Positions 1 to 6,136 of a stretch of 8,803 bases of DNA are shown here, piece by piece. Origin of the DNA: Candidatus Iainarchaeum sp. GTDB lineage: Archaea > Iainarchaeota > Iainarchaeia > Iainarchaeales > JAAZKV01. The notes below the pieces were generated by a model. That model had not been told where the DNA came from. It made no database searches and saw only the letters and a list, made by a program, of their open reading frames with translations. The number at the start of each line of letters is the position of its first letter. Positions within the stretch are counted from its first letter, which is position 1. The DNA is taken from positions 1 through 8,803 of the forward strand of contig JAPLVQ010000135.1 of NCBI GenBank assembly GCA_026397035.1, given 5' to 3'. The translations under genes were made by a program, and so were the position numbers.

Positions 1-777
1 GAAGAAGCTTTTGAAAAAATATCGGAACTAAAAGGCGGGCAAAAATCTGTAAGCCTAATTGGAAGAATACTTAGAAAATTCCCTTGCAAAGAATTTGAAA
101 GCGGAGAAAGAAAGGGAAAAGTATGCTCCTTTCAAATAGGGGACGAAACTGCAATATTAAGAGCAAGTGCATGGAATGAGAAAGCAGAAGAACTTGAAAA
201 ATACAACGAAGGAGACGCGGTAGAAATTAAAAATGCTTACACTAAAGAAGGAAGATTCGGGGCTGAGTTACACTTAGGGTACCTGGCAGAAATTAGCGAA
301 ACAAAAAAAGGGGTCCCTAATAGCGCGCAAATACTAAAAGAAAGTATGCAGGAAAAAAAAATCAGCATGCTCGTGGACGGAGAAAACACAGTTATTAATG
401 GAAAAATTAACGGAGTAGAAAATGGAAAATTCTTTTATGAAGTATGCTCAAAATGCGGCAAAAAAATATCAAAAACAGAAAACGGGGTACTGTGCGAAAA
501 ATGCGGAGAAACTACTCCAAAGAAAAATGCGGTAGTATCATTTAAAATTGAAGATGATACTGGGGAAGTAAGGATAAATTTCTTTGGAAAAAATGCGCTA
601 AATGCATTAAGAATGACGCAAGAAGAACTTGAAAATATATTAAACGCAAAAAGCACTGATGTTTTAACCGCAGAACTCAACGGGAAACTAATCGGACAAG
701 GAATAAAAGTATATGGATACCAAAGAACAAACACTTATTCTGGAAATAACGAGTTCAGCGCTAGGGAAATATTGTAA
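1..777 (+). CDS. rpa: Replication protein A-like ssDNA-binding protein (5' partial)
   Basis: The reading frame is open from the first base, so the N-terminus lies outside the window; 258 residues are visible. Residues ~10-105 look like an OB fold (alternating beta strands, with a SAWNEKAEEL segment typical of archaeal RPA). A second OB-like domain, ~120-258, carries a zinc ribbon: CSKC at 149-152 and CEKC at 165-168, followed by a DDTGEVRINFFG strand. This matches the RPA41-type layout, in which the protein coats single-stranded DNA during replication and repair. A gene for RadA, which acts on RPA-coated DNA, begins at the other end of the window but is not co-transcribed. RPA ends 35 bases from the convergent kinase gene. 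Its codons favour A endings (AGA, ATA, GGA), unlike the minus-strand genes. The family call is confident; the number of missing N-terminal OB folds is unknown. Confidence 0.85.
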   Translation, partial: EEAFEKISELKGGQKSVSLIGRILRKFPCKEFESGERKGKVCSFQIGDETAILRASAWNEKAEELEKYNEGDAVEIKNAYTKEGRFGAELHLGYLAEISETKKGVPNSAQILKESMQEKKISMLVDGENTVINGKINGVENGKFFYEVCSKCGKKISKTENGVLCEKCGETTPKKNAVVSFKIEDDTGEVRINFFGKNALNALRMTQEELENILNAKSTDVLTAELNGKLIGQGIKVYGYQRTNTYSGNNEFSAREIL

Positions 778-800
778 AAAAAAAGCGGAAACAAAAAAAA
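776..800 (-). terminator. T-tract terminator for the kinase gene
   Basis: Just beyond the kinase stop, the minus strand has two T runs: 8 T (opposite A793-800) and 9 T (opposite A776-784). Short T runs without a strong hairpin are the usual archaeal intrinsic termination signal. They sit between two convergent genes, where a terminator is expected. Confidence 0.45.
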
Positions 801-812
801 GATTAGAATAAA

Positions 813-1376
813 CTATTTTTGTTTCAAAAGCAACTCGTCAACTTCTTTATGCAAATCATCTACTGTGCCAGTATTATTCAAACGATACTCTGCCATTGAA
901 AGACACTTTGTAATCTGCATCCGTGCAGGATCAGGATCAGCAAGCTCACGATTCTCTTTAAACACAAACTCCTCAAAACTCGCTACATCCCCGTGTTTGT
1001 CATGCAAACCTTTTGTGCGAGCAACAGTACGTACATAACGAACATTTAAATTAGCAAAAACTTCAATAATTATGCCGCCCCTGGATTTAATCAACTCAGC
1101 TTCGGCATTATGCCTTAGAGAAGTAATAACAAAATTCACTCCTGGCAAGTATTTCTCAAGCGCTTTCTTTGCCCAATAATTGTGGCCGAAACTACGGCGC
1201 ATGCCATCGCCAAGCTCGCGCATTTGGGAACGATCAAGAGGATTACGCCCAAGACGCGCTAATTCCTTACGAACTTCATTACCAAGATCAACATGCGTAA
1301 AATTATATTTTTCAACTAAATACTGGGCGACAGAATCCTTGCCCGAACCATTCAAGCCAACAACTCCAATAAGCAT
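813..1376 (-). CDS. P-loop nucleotide kinase-like protein (dephospho-CoA kinase / dNMP kinase fold)
   Basis: This 187-residue protein opens with a Walker A loop, GLNGSGKD (residues 7-14), in the Gx4GK[D/S/T] pattern of nucleoside-monophosphate and dephospho-CoA kinases. A helical lid-like region rich in Arg follows (~36-66). A strand reading FVITSLRHNAEAEL then corresponds to the VIDGIRN..E segment of the UPF0200/dephospho-CoA-kinase superfamily, and after it comes an Arg-rich segment (RYVRTVARTKGLHDKHGD). It therefore probably phosphorylates a small nucleotide-like substrate. The substrate cannot be read from the sequence, but lying downstream of a dCMP deaminase and class III reductase genes makes a (d)NMP kinase role attractive. 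Archaeal dephospho-CoA kinase is usually an unrelated family, so a literal CoA role is less likely. No ribosome-binding site precedes the ATG, while a TATA-like box lies ~25 bases upstream, suggesting a leaderless transcript. Confidence 0.7.
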   Translation of the reverse strand: MLIGVVGLNGSGKDSVAQYLVEKYNFTHVDLGNEVRKELARLGRNPLDRSQMRELGDGMRRSFGHNYWAKKALEKYLPGVNFVITSLRHNAEAELIKSRGGIIIEVFANLNVRYVRTVARTKGLHDKHGDVASFEEFVFKENRELADPDPARMQITKCLSMAEYRLNNTGTVDDLHKEVDELLLKQK

Positions 1377-1396
1377 GAAAAAGGCAGTGTGGAAAT

Positions 1397-1404
1397 GATT
1401 AAAA
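1397..1404 (-). promoter_or_regulatory. TATA-like box, kinase gene
   Basis: On the minus strand TTTTAATC ends 20 bases before the kinase ATG, so its centre is ~24-25 bases away. That is the normal archaeal TATA-to-start-site distance, so transcription would begin at or beside the ATG. The same arrangement precedes the deaminase gene. Support is positional only. Confidence 0.4.
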
Positions 1405-1504
1405 TTCAGGCAGTGAGAAATAAAAAACTGATTCTCGGGATAACAATACTATTTTTAGAATACAATAAATAAAAATAAAAGTATTTTATAAGCAGAACAA
1501 AAAC

Positions 1505-1537
1505 AAAAAGCTAAAAAAGCTTCAAAAATAAAAAGCT
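1505..1537 (-). terminator. Triple AGCTTTTT terminator after the deaminase gene
   Basis: Downstream of the deaminase stop the minus strand carries three copies of AGCTTTTT (plus-strand AAAAAGCT at 1505, 1514 and 1530). The first copy transcribed lies within an AAAAGCTTTT palindrome. Repeated T runs after a coding end fit archaeal termination. With the promoter-like box at 1397-1404 they suggest that the deaminase and kinase are separate transcription units. Confidence 0.5.
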
Positions 1538-1545
1538 TTTACGAA

Positions 1546-2094
1546 TTATTCCCTTATTGAAGTTAATACATCCTCAATAATTCTTAGGGACGCTTTGTGA
1601 TCAATACTAATCTTTTTGAACTTCACACCTGCGTTATTAAAAATCTCTTCAGAACGCGAAACCTCTTCCTTATAATTCTTTAAGAAAATAACTTCCTTAA
1701 TCCCGCAAGAAGCAATTAACTTGGCGCACTCATTACAAGGAAAATGAAGACAATACATTGAAGCGCCTGTTAAATCCTGCTGGTGATTCTGAACAATCGC
1801 ATTTGCTTCCGCGTGCGTAGAAAGACAATGCCCGGAACTCTTCTTTGACCAATCAACACCCACAACATCCTTTCTACAATAACCTAACTCAAACGGGGAA
1901 GGAACTCCTGGGGCAGGACCATTATATCCAGAAGCGACAATTCTTTTATTTTTTACAACCACCGCGCCTGATTTAAATTTAAGACATGCAGCGCGAGAAG
2001 CAATTAAAACTGCTGCGAGAATAAAATATTCATCCCATGAAGGACGAACAAACTCTTTTTCTTTACCTTCTATCTTACAAACCTTGTTTTCCAT
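1546..2094 (-). CDS. dCMP deaminase-family cytidine deaminase
   Basis: The 182-residue protein has the full zinc-dependent deaminase signature: HAEANAI (residues 94-100; His94 zinc ligand, Glu96 proton shuttle) and PCNEC (119-123; Cys120 and Cys123 zinc ligands). The N-terminal DEYF..AAVLIASRAAC..... .GAVVVKNKRIVASGYNGP block is typical of dCMP deaminases such as ComEB. The expected reaction is dCMP + water to dUMP + ammonia, the precursor step to dTMP. Its position after nrdD-nrdG on the same strand fits deoxynucleotide supply. I chose the ATG at 2094 rather than an in-frame TTG at 2112, because family alignment needs no extra residues and a TATA-like box lies ~25 bases before this ATG. Related RNA-editing or riboflavin deaminases share the zinc motifs, but the GYNGP and length favour dCMP deaminase. 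Confidence 0.88.
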   Translation of the reverse strand: MENKVCKIEGKEKEFVRPSWDEYFILAAVLIASRAACLKFKSGAVVVKNKRIVASGYNGPAPGVPSPFELGYCRKDVVGVDWSKKSSGHCLSTHAEANAIVQNHQQDLTGASMYCLHFPCNECAKLIASCGIKEVIFLKNYKEEVSRSEEIFNNAGVKFKKISIDHKASLRIIEDVLTSIRE

Positions 2095-2115
2095 AATAAC
2101 AGAACAGTACAAAAC

Positions 2116-2123
2116 AATTAAAA
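2116..2123 (-). promoter_or_regulatory. TATA-like box, deaminase gene
   Basis: Minus-strand TTTTAATT lies with its centre 25 bases before the deaminase ATG, and no ribosome-binding site is visible in between. Together these suggest a leaderless mRNA with its own promoter. Confidence 0.4.
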
Positions 2124-2185
2124 TCCTTAACTAAAAACAATTTAATTGCCTAAAAACACCTTAGCACGCACTTAAAATACCTTAC

Positions 2186-2887
2186 TTAATCCTCACCACG
2201 CAAAGAAACATTAACAAGCGGCTTCACTTCCTTAATAAATTCTTTTATCTGCGAAACTTTCATTGGCTTAAGCCGGCGGGACTTTACTTCAAGCGCATTT
2301 TCAGGCTGGAAATTCTGCAAAAACCATTTTTCCCCTTTAAGAACCTTAGCCATTTCAAGCAAATCATTAATTGTTAGAAGAGGATAAAGAGTAGTACGAA
2401 ACTCATGAGCGACACCCGAAGTCTTAATCAAATCAATCGAACCAAGAATCTTTTCTGAAGAAATTTCTGACTGAGTGATTTTTGGATACTTTTCAAAAGG
2501 CGCCTTAAAATCCATCGCAACATAATCCACCAACCTTTCAGCAAAAAGCTTTTTTAAAATACCCGGATTAGTACCGTTAGTGTCAAGCTTTATTGCAAAA
2601 CCAAGCGATTTAATTTTACGCAAAAAGCTAGTAAGACCCGGACTCAAAGTCGGCTCGCCGCCAGTAATTACAACACCATCAAGCATCTTCTTTTTTGATT
2701 CAATAAAATTGAAAAAATCCTTTTCATCAATTAACTCACGCTTACTCTTTTTGAAAAACTTGTGCGAAGTCAATTCACGATTATAACAAAACTTGCACTT
2801 AAAATTACAATTAACCAAAAAAACTATACAAGCAACTTTATTTGGAAAATCCACAAGAGTCGTTTTCTGCAAAGCCCCAATAAACAT
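2186..2887 (-). CDS. nrdG: Anaerobic ribonucleotide reductase activating enzyme (radical SAM)
   Basis: This 233-residue radical SAM protein has CNFKCKFC (Cys27, Cys31, Cys34), the CX3CX2C ligand set for a [4Fe-4S] cluster. GGEPTLSP at 76-83 contains the SAM-binding GGE motif, and the N-terminus (GALQKTTLVDFPNKVACIVF) is the usual archaeal/bacterial NrdG opening. It would cleave S-adenosylmethionine and abstract hydrogen from a glycine of the class III reductase, creating the glycyl radical. Here its natural target is not NrdD itself but the separate 48-residue protein encoded just upstream (3033-3179). I chose the ATG at 2887. An upstream in-frame ATG at 2974 would add 29 Phe-rich residues that the family lacks. 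The start has only a weak GTGG-like ribosome-binding site. The gene is in the same direction as nrdD and is probably co-expressed with it. Confidence 0.88.
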   Translation of the reverse strand: MFIGALQKTTLVDFPNKVACIVFLVNCNFKCKFCYNRELTSHKFFKKSKRELIDEKDFFNFIESKKKMLDGVVITGGEPTLSPGLTSFLRKIKSLGFAIKLDTNGTNPGILKKLFAERLVDYVAMDFKAPFEKYPKITQSEISSEKILGSIDLIKTSGVAHEFRTTLYPLLTINDLLEMAKVLKGEKWFLQNFQPENALEVKSRRLKPMKVSQIKEFIKEVKPLVNVSLRGED

Positions 2888-2957
2888 CAAAAACCACTTA
2901 CTAAAAAACAAAAAATACCCTACAAAATAAACAAAAAAAAACGGTTTAGAAAACAAA

Positions 2958-2984
2958 ACATTCCCTAATAACATCCCCTAATAA
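2958..2984 (-). repeat. Short tandem direct repeat upstream of nrdG
   Basis: On the minus strand TTATTAGGGGATGT is followed by TTATTAGGGAATGT: two 14-base copies overlapping by one base, with a single mismatch. They lie about 70-100 bases before the nrdG start, in the gap after the glycyl-radical gene. An operator is possible; chance duplication is not excluded. Confidence 0.4.
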
Positions 2985-3032
2985 TCCAGAGGAATCATCT
3001 TCCTGATGAATGCTTTGCTTCAAAAATCAAAC

Positions 3033-3179
3033 TTATTCACAACCGCACTTAGTCTGCTGTACCGCAGAATCAAACTTCTTCCTATCGGAAAATTCGGCCT
3101 GCTTTGAATCATTCCAATTACTAACAGGCCTAATAAAACCAACAACTCGGCTATACACTTCACATTTTGTTTTTACCAT
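3033..3179 (-). CDS. Stand-alone glycyl-radical domain of class III ribonucleotide reductase (split NrdD C-terminus)
   Basis: This 48-residue protein consists almost entirely of the C-terminal glycyl-radical segment normally fused to NrdD. It runs CEVYSRVVGFIRPVSNWN (residues 6-23), then DSKQAEFSDRKKF (24-36). Gly14, in RVVGF, is the expected radical site, and RPVSNWN is the conserved loop after it. NrdG, encoded next, should activate it. The radical must then be passed to the active-site cysteine of the truncated NrdD encoded upstream, so the two must form a tight complex. The ATG at 3179 is preceded by GGAGGG with a 7-base spacer, a far better ribosome-binding site than that of nrdD. Its frame differs from that of nrdD and is closed by TAA at 3237-3239, so it is not simply a read-through tail. 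The C-terminus adds an unusual CGC (Cys45, Cys47). I see the split; that the protein is made and functional is inferred. Confidence 0.85.
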   Translation of the reverse strand: MVKTKCEVYSRVVGFIRPVSNWNDSKQAEFSDRKKFDSAVQQTKCGCE

Positions 3180-3186
3180 ACAACAT

Positions 3187-3192
3187 CCCTCC
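3187..3192 (-). promoter_or_regulatory. Strong ribosome-binding site of the glycyl-radical gene
   Basis: Minus-strand GGAGGG lies 7 bases before the ATG at 3179. It matches the archaeal anti-Shine-Dalgarno partner sequence and decides this start over the in-frame TTG at 3194. It is the main evidence that the small domain is translated on its own. Confidence 0.75.
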
Positions 3193-3201
3193 AATTTCCA
3201 T

Positions 3202-3216
3202 CTTTTATCATAAAAG
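3202..3216. repeat. Perfect 7-bp inverted repeat before the glycyl-radical gene
   Basis: CTTTTAT and ATAAAAG flank a single base, forming a near-perfect palindrome 22 bases before the small gene's ATG. It could be an operator, a weak promoter (TTTTATGATAAA on the minus strand) or an mRNA-processing site. No data separate these possibilities. Confidence 0.4.
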
Positions 3217-3290
3217 GCGCCAAAAAGGCATAAACATTAAACCAATCACTTCACAACTATTCATTCCTCTCTAATAATTTCCTCATTTCC

Positions 3291-3298
3291 AAAAAAAA
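3291..3298 (-). terminator. T8 run between nrdD and the glycyl-radical gene
   Basis: The minus strand has eight T in a row starting 13 bases after the nrdD stop. It resembles an archaeal T-tract terminator and could reduce transcription into the small gene and nrdG, or separate the units. No strong hairpin precedes it. Confidence 0.3.
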
Positions 3299-3310
3299 CT
3301 CCATTAAAAA

Positions 3311-5308
3311 TTATTCCCTCTCACACACCGGGCAATACTCATGCTCTCCTGATAAATAACCATGAATAGGGCAAATACTAAATGAGGGCGTAAGTGAAAA
3401 ATAAGGCATACGATAATTTGACGAAATCTTTCTCACCAAATTCTTTGTGGCTTCTTTTGATGGAAGCTTCTCTCCAAGGAAAACATGGAAAACTGTCCCT
3501 CCAGTATAAAGCGTCTGCAACGGATCCTGAAAATCAAGCGCCTCAAACAAGTCTAAACTTGAACTTACCGGAAGCTGGGAAGAATTTGTATAATACGGCG
3601 GGGCTCCATGCTCTTTAAAATTCACTTCGTTTGCAACAATAATTGCAGGAAATTTCTTCTTATCCGCCCAAGCAAAACGCCTAGTAGTACCCTCCCCCGG
3701 CGTCGCCTCAAGATTAAAAATATCCCCGGTTTCATTCTGATACCCTTGAAGCCTATCACGCATAAAATTAAGCACCTTAATTGCAAACGCCTGCCCCTCT
3801 TTTTGCAGCAAATTCTTTTTCATAAAATTAATTAACGCCTCATTCATACCAAGCAAGCCGATTGTGGAAAAATGATTAGTCCAGTACCCCCCTGTCTGCT
3901 CCTTAATACTACGCAAATAAAAACGCGAATACGGATAAAGCCCTTGGTCAGTAAGACGCTCAATCGTTTTACGCTTAATAACAAGAGATTCCTTTGCCAA
4001 ATCCATCAAATACCCCAAACGATTAAAAAAATCATCTTCTGATTTGGAGAGAAAACCAATACGCGCCAAATTAATCGTAACAACACCAAGCGACCCGGTT
4101 AATGGATTAGCCCCAAACAAACCGCCCCCGCGCTTATTAAGTTCCTTGTTTGAAATCCTAAGCCGGCAACACATACTGCGGGTATCCTCGGGCTTCATAT
4201 CGGAATTAATAAAATTTGCAAAATACGGAATACCATACTTTGCGGTCATATCCCAAATACCATCATACTTTTTGGAGCCCCAGTCAAAATCTTTTGTAAT
4301 ATTATAAGTAGGAATTGGAAAACTAAACGGTCTTCCTGTTGCGTCACCCTCCGTCATCACCTCACAAAAAATTTCATTAAGCAAATCCATTTCCTCTTGA
4401 AAATCAGAATAAGTGGTTTCCATTAATTTGCCGCCAATAACCACTGGATCATTCGCAATATGCGCAGGAGGACTTAAATCCATCGTCAAATTTGTAAAAG
4501 GGTTTTGGAAGCCTACTCTTGTAGGCACTGCGCAATTAAAAACGAATTCTTGCATAGCCTGCTTAACCTGCGTACGATCAAGACCATCATAACGAATAAA
4601 TGGAGCTAAATAAGTATCAAAACTGCTAAAAGCCTGGGCCCCAGCGGATTCGCCCTGAAGAGTATAAAAGAAATTTACTATCTGCCCCAATGCAACACGA
4701 AAATGCTTTGCCGGTTTTGAGGCTACTTTCCCTCTAACCCCCGTAAAACCCTCAAGAAGAAGCTGCTTTAAATCCCAGCCAACACAATAAGCTCCTAAAA
4801 CATCCAAATCATGAATGTGAAAATCAGCATTTTTGTGGGCCTCTGCAACTTCTTTAGGGTAAATCCGCCCGAGCCAATAATTTGAAACAACACGCCCTGA
4901 AATATTAAAATTCAACCCCTGAAGAGAATACGCCATATTGGCGTTTTCCCTAACACGCCAATCCTCCTGAGTGATATATTGACTAATAATCTCAAAGTTA
5001 TTCACCATATCTTCAGTTCTACGCAAAAGCTCGCGCTGGTGACGATAAAGAATATAAGCTTTAGCGGTTTTATCATGACCCCCCTTAATTAGAGTGGTTT
5101 CAACTAAATCCTGAATCTCTTCAACCCCGGGAATCTTCTCTTCAGAATATAAAATGCTAATCTTTTCAACAACTTTTTTTGCAATCTCGTTTGAACGCTC
5201 CCTATCCGTTCCCCCAACAGCAGAAACCGCCTTCCAAATAGCGCTCTCAATCTTTAATGGATCAAAAAGGGCTTTTGAGCCGTCACGTTTAATCACAAAC
5301 TTAGGCAA
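3311..5308 (-). CDS. nrdD: Class III anaerobic ribonucleoside-triphosphate reductase, large subunit lacking its glycyl-radical domain
   Basis: The 665-residue protein reduces NTPs to dNTPs without oxygen. Residues 1-~92 form an ATP cone (FVIKRDGSKALFDPLKIESAI...), the allosteric regulator site. The ten-stranded barrel follows, with DFHIHDLD (162-169), PTRVGFQNPFTNL (262-274) and MCCRLR (379-384), which probably holds the thiyl-radical cysteine. Near the end, CPIHG (646-650) and CPVC (659-662) supply a C/H/C/C zinc site. The chain stops three residues later, whereas normal NrdD continues with the RVxGYxRPVxxWN glycyl-radical loop. That loop is found 131 bases downstream as a separate gene. The TTG start at 5308 keeps the family N-terminus and is preceded by GGTGAT a few bases upstream; the ATG overlapping the RBS is out of frame. 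A TATA box lies at 5391-5400. The identity is certain. Whether the split is functional, spliced or decay is the open point. Confidence 0.93.
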   Translation of the reverse strand: MPKFVIKRDGSKALFDPLKIESAIWKAVSAVGGTDRERSNEIAKKVVEKISILYSEEKIPGVEEIQDLVETTLIKGGHDKTAKAYILYRHQRELLRRTEDMVNNFEIISQYITQEDWRVRENANMAYSLQGLNFNISGRVVSNYWLGRIYPKEVAEAHKNADFHIHDLDVLGAYCVGWDLKQLLLEGFTGVRGKVASKPAKHFRVALGQIVNFFYTLQGESAGAQAFSSFDTYLAPFIRYDGLDRTQVKQAMQEFVFNCAVPTRVGFQNPFTNLTMDLSPPAHIANDPVVIGGKLMETTYSDFQEEMDLLNEIFCEVMTEGDATGRPFSFPIPTYNITKDFDWGSKKYDGIWDMTAKYGIPYFANFINSDMKPEDTRSMCCRLRISNKELNKRGGGLFGANPLTGSLGVVTINLARIGFLSKSEDDFFNRLGYLMDLAKESLVIKRKTIERLTDQGLYPYSRFYLRSIKEQTGGYWTNHFSTIGLLGMNEALINFMKKNLLQKEGQAFAIKVLNFMRDRLQGYQNETGDIFNLEATPGEGTTRRFAWADKKKFPAIIVANEVNFKEHGAPPYYTNSSQLPVSSSLDLFEALDFQDPLQTLYTGGTVFHVFLGEKLPSKEATKNLVRKISSNYRMPYFSLTPSFSICPIHGYLSGEHEYCPVCERE

Positions 5309-5390
5309 ATCATCACCACGATTTCTATAAAAAATTCTTTAAAAAACTTTTAAAAATCCTTGAAAAAATTTTCTTTCAGATTAAAGAAAC

Positions 5391-5400
5391 CTTATATAAA
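5391..5400 (-). promoter_or_regulatory. TATA box, nrdD
   Basis: Minus-strand TTTATATAAG is the best TATA box in the window. It predicts transcription starting near 5370 and an AT-rich leader of about 60 bases before the TTG start. The core is nearly symmetric, so it could also serve the plus strand, but no plus-strand gene follows. A second T-rich TATA-like element (TTTTTTATAG, ~5325-5334) lies closer to the start. Confidence 0.5.
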
Positions 5401-5579
5401 AAGCTTACCTTGAATAAAAAGCATCTATGGAAAACCAACCCTACTAAACCCCCCCTAGTTGTAAAAAGCAAAAAAATGTCCAACAAAGATACAAAATAGT
5501 ATGGAAAGCGAATAAAAACAACAGCAAAAGTTAGGAATTCCGTCCAAGAGTGTGTGAGAAAAATATTTTAAATGAAAAA

Positions 5580-5700
5580 AACAAACCCCTCGGGAAAAAA
5601 ACTCAGGAAAAAAGATAATTTTGGGAAAAAAGAATAAAAAAAAATAAGCAACCCTGACAAAAAATAAGAGAGTTTTGAAAAAAAACAGGAAAAGAAGAAT
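5580..5700 (-). terminator. Serial T-tract terminator region after the lipoprotein gene
   Basis: Past the lipoprotein stop at 5708 the minus strand carries repeated runs of six to nine T over ~120 bases, including a small CCC-GAG-GGG hairpin followed by T's near 5580-5600. This looks like a multi-site archaeal terminator separating the lipoprotein operon from nrdD. With the nrdD promoter and leader it accounts for the whole 5309-5707 gap; I see no gene or RNA there. Confidence 0.5.
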
Positions 5701-5707
5701 TTTGAAT

Positions 5708-6136
5708 TTAACTGCCAAAACTCGAAATCGACTCAAGCCGCCACTTTATTTCCATCGGGGAATTAATTTGATAACTATCAATTCCCATCGAAGCATAATT
5801 ACCATCCATGTAAAGTGCCCAATACTGGCTAGAAGAAGGACTTTTTTTGGCAATTGAATTCACCATAACACCAAAGTCATATTTTGTAAAATTCAAATCC
5901 CCTTTAAGAAGAATTTTCATTGCTTCAAAAGCGTTAGTGCCCGCATCAAAACCTGAACTTGAAGAGAAAATAACTAAATTAGCATCATCAAGAACAACTA
6001 ATGAAACATGAACCATATTTGAACTTGAAGAAGTACTTGGGGGGAGAGTGTTTTGCGAAGTACAACCAAAAAAAACAACCAAACTGAACAAAAGAATCGC
6101 TAAAAAGACGCTGAGAAGATTTTTTTTTGAGTTCAT
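5708..6136 (-). CDS. DUF4430-type lipoprotein (transcobalamin-C-like domain)
   Basis: This 142-residue protein begins with a signal sequence (charged MNSKKN, then ~17 hydrophobic residues) ending in VFFGC, a lipobox with Cys25. A Ser/Thr/Pro-rich linker follows (27-39) and then one compact domain (43-136). The domain carries the hallmarks of DUF4430: DAGTNAFEAMKILL, a FGVMVNSI strand, QYWALYMDGNYA and MGIDSYQI....EIKWRLE. Proteins of this type are extracellular and membrane-anchored. The fold resembles the C-terminal domain of cobalamin carriers such as transcobalamin and intrinsic factor. Its ATG overlaps the stop of the upstream membrane gene as TAATG, with AGGT 7 bases earlier, so translation is coupled. 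An in-frame ATG at 6163 was not chosen because it would put nine extra residues before the signal. A substrate-capture partner of the membrane protein is inferred. Confidence 0.75.
   Translation of the reverse strand: MNSKKNLLSVFLAILLFSLVVFFGCTSQNTLPPSTSSSSNMVHVSLVVLDDANLVIFSSSSGFDAGTNAFEAMKILLKGDLNFTKYDFGVMVNSIAKKSPSSSQYWALYMDGNYASMGIDSYQINSPMEIKWRLESISSFGS

Noticed and set aside
2095..2112. TTG start of the deaminase six codons upstream
   Set aside because: The ATG at 2094 is at the right distance from a TATA-like box, and the extra residues are not needed by the family.
2888..2974. A 29-residue N-terminal extension of NrdG from an upstream ATG
   Set aside because: The extension is a Phe-rich translation of T-rich spacer, is absent from the NrdG family, and the ATG at 2887 gives the standard family N-terminus.
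3033..3313. A single sequencing frameshift that would have cut nrdD in two
   Set aside because: NrdD ends in a stop, and the downstream frame is separately closed by TAA at 3237-3239, leaving 131 bases that resemble no NrdD sequence. One indel cannot restore a continuous family-length protein, and a strong ribosome-binding site sits at the right place for a separate start.
5400..5470. Plus-strand transcript from the symmetric TATA box at 5391-5400
   Set aside because: Only a six-codon frame follows and no RNA structure is visible. The box is fully explained by nrdD on the other strand.
5455..5736. A 93-residue minus-strand reading frame rich in Phe
   Set aside because: It is produced by T-tracts of the lipoprotein gene's 3' region, overlaps that gene's end, and has low-complexity Phe/Leu composition with no ribosome-binding site.
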